NCBI GenBank assembly: GCA_947499175.1
Contig: CANMNU010000066.1
Coordinates: 1-7,357 of the forward strand
Length of the DNA: 7,357 bases
Reading direction: 5' to 3'
Origin: Alphaproteobacteria bacterium
GTDB taxonomy: Bacteria > Pseudomonadota > Alphaproteobacteria > Paracaedibacterales > CAITNM01
A model generated the notes under the pieces. The model worked only from the letters and a program-made list of their open reading frames with translations, did not search any database and was not told the DNA's origin. Both the position numbers and the translations under genes were made by a program. Of this stretch, positions 4,617 through 7,357 are shown piece by piece (within the stretch, counting starts at the first letter, position 1; every line of letters starts with the position of its first letter).

Positions 4617-7286
4617 ATGACTCTATATTTGGTTGATGGCTCTGGTTATATTTTTCGTGCGTTTTATGCATTACCTCCATTAACAAGTCCCAAAGGTGTT
4701 CCAGTTGGCGCTGTTTATGGTTTTTGTAATATGCTGCAGAAGCTAATTGAAAAGGTTGATGGCAAACGTCTATTGGTAGTGTTTGATGCGGCCCGTAAAA
4801 CTTTTCGCCAAGATATTTATCCAGAATATAAAGCACATAGACCACCACCGCCAGATGATTTATTGCCGCAGTTTGCCCTTATTCGCAAAGCTTGTGAAGC
4901 GTTTGGGGTGCCTATGGTTGAATCACCTGGATATGAGGCAGATGATCTGATAGCAGCTTATGCTAAGGCAGGTGCTGCTGTTGGTGATAATGTTGAAATT
5001 ATTTCAGCTGATAAAGATTTTATGCAGCTATTGCGACCTGGGGTAACCATTTGGGATCCTATGAAAAATAAGGCAATTGATGCACAAGTTGTTTTTGAAA
5101 AATTTGGGGTAGAACCCGACAAGGTTATTGATGTGCAGGCTTTGTGCGGTGATAGCAGTGATAATATTCCAGGAGTGCCAGGAATTGGTCCCAAAACCGC
5201 TGCAGAATTGATAAATCAATTTGATAGTTTGGAAATTTTGCTTTCAAGTATTGATAAAATTAAACAACCGCGGCGCCGTGATTTGTTGACGCAGCATCAA
5301 GAACTTGCGCTTATTTCTAAGCTATTGGTTACTTTAGATGAAAATTCACCAATGCCGATTGATTATGCAGATATAGCGCCTGTGAATGTTAACATTCCTG
5401 AGCGTTCTGCATTTTTGAACGATATGGGGTTTTTTAGTTTACAAAAGCGTTTGCAGTCAGCAGCTTTGCCTGTAATATTTTCTGATTCAAATTATTTATG
5501 TATTCAAGATATTGATGTTTTAAAAAGTTGGATTGTAGATGCAACCGCAGTTGGTAGTGTGGTAATTGATTGTGAGACAACATCGTTAAACGCCATGCGG
5601 GCTAAGCTTGTAGGTATTTCCTTGGCAATTCCAACTGATACAGGTTATAAAGCTGCCTATGTTCCATTTTACCATTTGCAAGGACAGCAGTTAAATTTCA
5701 TGGATGTTAAAGAAATTTTGGCTAAACTGTTTGTTAATGAATCGGTGCTTAAAATTGGACATAACCTAAAATATGATTTATTAATTTTGCGAAATTGCGG
5801 TTTGGAGGTTAGTACAATTGCTGACACAATGTTGATGTCATACGTACTACATGGCGGTGAACATGGTCATGGTATGGATGAATTGGCCCAAAAATATCTT
5901 AATAAAACTACAATAACTTTTTTAGATGTTGCTGGAAAAGGCAAATCTCAAAAAACTTTTGATCAGATTGATTTAAAGACAGCCACAAGTTATGCAGCAG
6001 AAGACGCTGAAGTTACAGGGCTTTTGTTTAATTTATTTAAGCCAGAGCTTAGCCTTAATAAGGTAAGCTCAGTTTATGAACTGACTGAACGCCCATTAAT
6101 TCCTGTAATTGTTGGTATGGAAGAAGCAGGGATTTGTGTTGATAAGTCCTGGTTGCAGCATTTAGGCCAAGACTTTAGTGTTCGCATGGAAAGCTTGGTT
6201 TTAGAAATTTATGCCTTGGCAGGTGGGAAATTTAACATTGCTTCACCTAAGCAGTTGGGCGAAATTTTATTTGATAAGTTAAATTTACCGGGTGCTAAGA
6301 AAACTAAGACTGGGGCATATAGTACAGATTCTGATGTTTTGGAAAAGCTTGCTAGTCAGGGGCACTTTTTGCCAGAAAAAATTATTGCTTGGCGAGCACT
6401 CGCCAAACTTAATTCTACTTATGTAGAAGGCCTACTTGGTGCAATTAACCCTAATACTGGCAGGGTGCACACAAGTTATTCTATGGTCGGGGCGGCAACT
6501 GGTCGTTTGTCATCGTCGGATCCTAATTTACAGAATATTCCTATTCGAACAGAAGATGGCCGTAAAATTCGTCAAGCATTTATTGCAAAGCCTGGACATA
6601 AGCTAATGAGTTTGGATTATTCACAAATTGAGTTACGTTTGCTTACTCATTTTGCAGATGTCCCAACCCTGCAGGAAGCATTTTTAAACGGTGAAGATAT
6701 CCACGTTCGTACGGCAGTTGATGTCTTTGGTGCAATTTTTGAGGATGTAACTCCACAATTGCGTCGTCGCGCTAAAACTGTGAACTTTGGCATAATTTAT
6801 GGTATTAGCGCTTTTGGTTTAGCGCAGCAGTTGGCTATTACTAATAAAGAGGCGAGCCAAATCATTAACGCATATTTTGAGGGCTATCCAGGAATTCAGG
6901 AATACATGCTTAGTTCAATACGTCAAGCCCGTGAGCATGGCTTTGTTAGTACTGTAATGGGGCGTAAAGTGCATATTTCAGGTATTAATGACAAAAATAG
7001 TATGATTCGCCAATTTGCTGAACGACAGGCAATTAATGCGCCATTGCAAGGTAGTAATGCTGATATTATTAAGCGTGCTATGATTAAAATTTATGAATTC
7101 TTAAAATCGACAAATACTAAGCTTTTGCTCCAAGTGCATGATGAATTAGTTTTTGAAGTGCCTGATTCTGAGGTAGATGTTGTGTCAGTAAAGCTTAAAG
7201 AGATTATGGAAAATGTTATTAAGCTTAAGGTGCCACTTTTAGTTGATATTGGTGTAGGGCAAAATTGGGGCCAGGCCCATGGTTAA
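4617..7286 (+). CDS. polA: DNA polymerase I, with 5' nuclease, 3'-5' exonuclease and polymerase domains
   Basis: 889 residues, full length (E. coli 928). It fills gaps and removes RNA primers in replication and repair. The 5' nuclease domain (about 1-285) has its metal-binding acidic residues: D7 in LVDGSG, D57 in VVFDA, E107/D109/D110 in YEADD, D132/D134 in SADKD and D179/D182 in GDSSDN, followed by the helix-hairpin-helix IPGVPGIGPKTA. The 3'-5' exonuclease is intact: D318 and E320 (DCETTSL), D387 (GHNLKYD), Y459 and D463 (YAAEDAEVT), so proofreading is expected. The polymerase domain has motif A with D667 and E672 (LDYSQIELR), motif B with R716, K720, F724 and Y728 (NFGIIYGISAFGL), and motif C with H841-D842-E843 (LLLQVHDELVF). 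The ATG at 4617 fits the usual N-terminus, but no Shine-Dalgarno precedes it. The gene diverges from the tRNA and appears to stand alone. Confidence 0.98.
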   Translation: MTLYLVDGSGYIFRAFYALPPLTSPKGVPVGAVYGFCNMLQKLIEKVDGKRLLVVFDAARKTFRQDIYPEYKAHRPPPPDDLLPQFALIRKACEAFGVPMVESPGYEADDLIAAYAKAGAAVGDNVEIISADKDFMQLLRPGVTIWDPMKNKAIDAQVVFEKFGVEPDKVIDVQALCGDSSDNIPGVPGIGPKTAAELINQFDSLEILLSSIDKIKQPRRRDLLTQHQELALISKLLVTLDENSPMPIDYADIAPVNVNIPERSAFLNDMGFFSLQKRLQSAALPVIFSDSNYLCIQDIDVLKSWIVDATAVGSVVIDCETTSLNAMRAKLVGISLAIPTDTGYKAAYVPFYHLQGQQLNFMDVKEILAKLFVNESVLKIGHNLKYDLLILRNCGLEVSTIADTMLMSYVLHGGEHGHGMDELAQKYLNKTTITFLDVAGKGKSQKTFDQIDLKTATSYAAEDAEVTGLLFNLFKPELSLNKVSSVYELTERPLIPVIVGMEEAGICVDKSWLQHLGQDFSVRMESLVLEIYALAGGKFNIASPKQLGEILFDKLNLPGAKKTKTGAYSTDSDVLEKLASQGHFLPEKIIAWRALAKLNSTYVEGLLGAINPNTGRVHTSYSMVGAATGRLSSSDPNLQNIPIRTEDGRKIRQAFIAKPGHKLMSLDYSQIELRLLTHFADVPTLQEAFLNGEDIHVRTAVDVFGAIFEDVTPQLRRRAKTVNFGIIYGISAFGLAQQLAITNKEASQIINAYFEGYPGIQEYMLSSIRQAREHGFVSTVMGRKVHISGINDKNSMIRQFAERQAINAPLQGSNADIIKRAMIKIYEFLKSTNTKLLLQVHDELVFEVPDSEVDVVSVKLKEIMENVIKLKVPLLVDIGVGQNWGQAHG

Positions 7287-7300
7287 TATTTTAAAATATT
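7285..7300. repeat. 16-bp perfect palindrome overlapping the polA stop codon
   Basis: AATATTTTAAAATATT is its own reverse complement and begins at the second base of the polA TAA. It contains no G or C and has no separate loop or T tract, so it does not look like an intrinsic terminator. It could be a binding site or a chance product of AT-rich sequence. The following bases to the window end hold a second, shorter palindrome (TGATTAATCA, 7307-7316) and no gene that can be supported. Confidence 0.4.
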
Positions 7301-7357
7301 GTAGTTTGATTAATCATTTATTAACTAATATTATGTTATATGTAATACCAAGAGCAG

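Noticed and set aside
7333..7357. Possible start of a plus-strand gene (ATG at 7333, MLYVIPRA)
   Set aside because: Only eight codons are visible, with no ribosome binding site before them; it cannot be supported from the window.
1..7357. CRISPR array, insertion sequence, phage or defence island
   Set aside because: No spaced exact repeats, no transposase or integrase motifs and no terminal inverted repeats were found; apart from the possible Rpn tail, the recognisable genes are housekeeping.

Overview
The window is AT-rich (about one third G+C by eye) and looks like chromosome of an alphaproteobacterium, probably a host-associated or reduced-genome one of Rickettsiales or Holosporales type. 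The basis is base composition, an Rpn-type nuclease tail of the kind that litters such genomes, a UbiH/COQ6-family quinone hydroxylase, and a tRNA with alphaproteobacterial character. The lineage is an inference; no single marker here proves it.

Layout: (1) Positions 2-118 (+) hold the last 38 codons of a gene that enters from the left, most like the C-terminal tail of an Rpn/PD-(D/E)XK recombination-promoting nuclease. (2) Positions 145-2313 (-) hold a tight three-gene unit read right to left: proC (pyrroline-5-carboxylate reductase), a TroA/ZnuA-type periplasmic metal-binding protein, and a small all-helical protein resembling the ligand-binding half of TetR regulators (or COQ9). The genes overlap by 4 and 8 bases, so they are almost certainly co-transcribed and translationally coupled. 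(3) Diverging from proC across about 65 bp is a UbiH/UbiF/COQ6-family FAD monooxygenase (2379-3536, +), probably in ubiquinone synthesis. (4) Positions 3644-4357 (+) encode a secreted protein of unknown function with a charged C-terminal tail; the tail carries a degenerate tandem repeat with an exact 13-residue (39-bp) period. (5) A CAT-anticodon tRNA lies on the minus strand (4434-4510), best read as tRNA-Ile2 (lysidine-modified), with a good sigma70-type promoter. (6) polA (4617-7286, +) is a complete DNA polymerase I with intact 5' nuclease, 3'-5' exonuclease and polymerase active sites. (7) The last 71 bases are AT-rich, contain a 16-bp perfect palindrome that begins inside the polA stop codon, and show no supportable gene.

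Most of the content is housekeeping: proline synthesis, metal uptake, quinone synthesis, translation and DNA repair. No CRISPR array, insertion sequence, phage module or defence cassette is visible. The less explained parts are the repeat-bearing secreted protein, the TetR/COQ9-like protein without a helix-turn-helix, and a metal-binding protein that sits in a proC operon without its ABC permease and ATPase.
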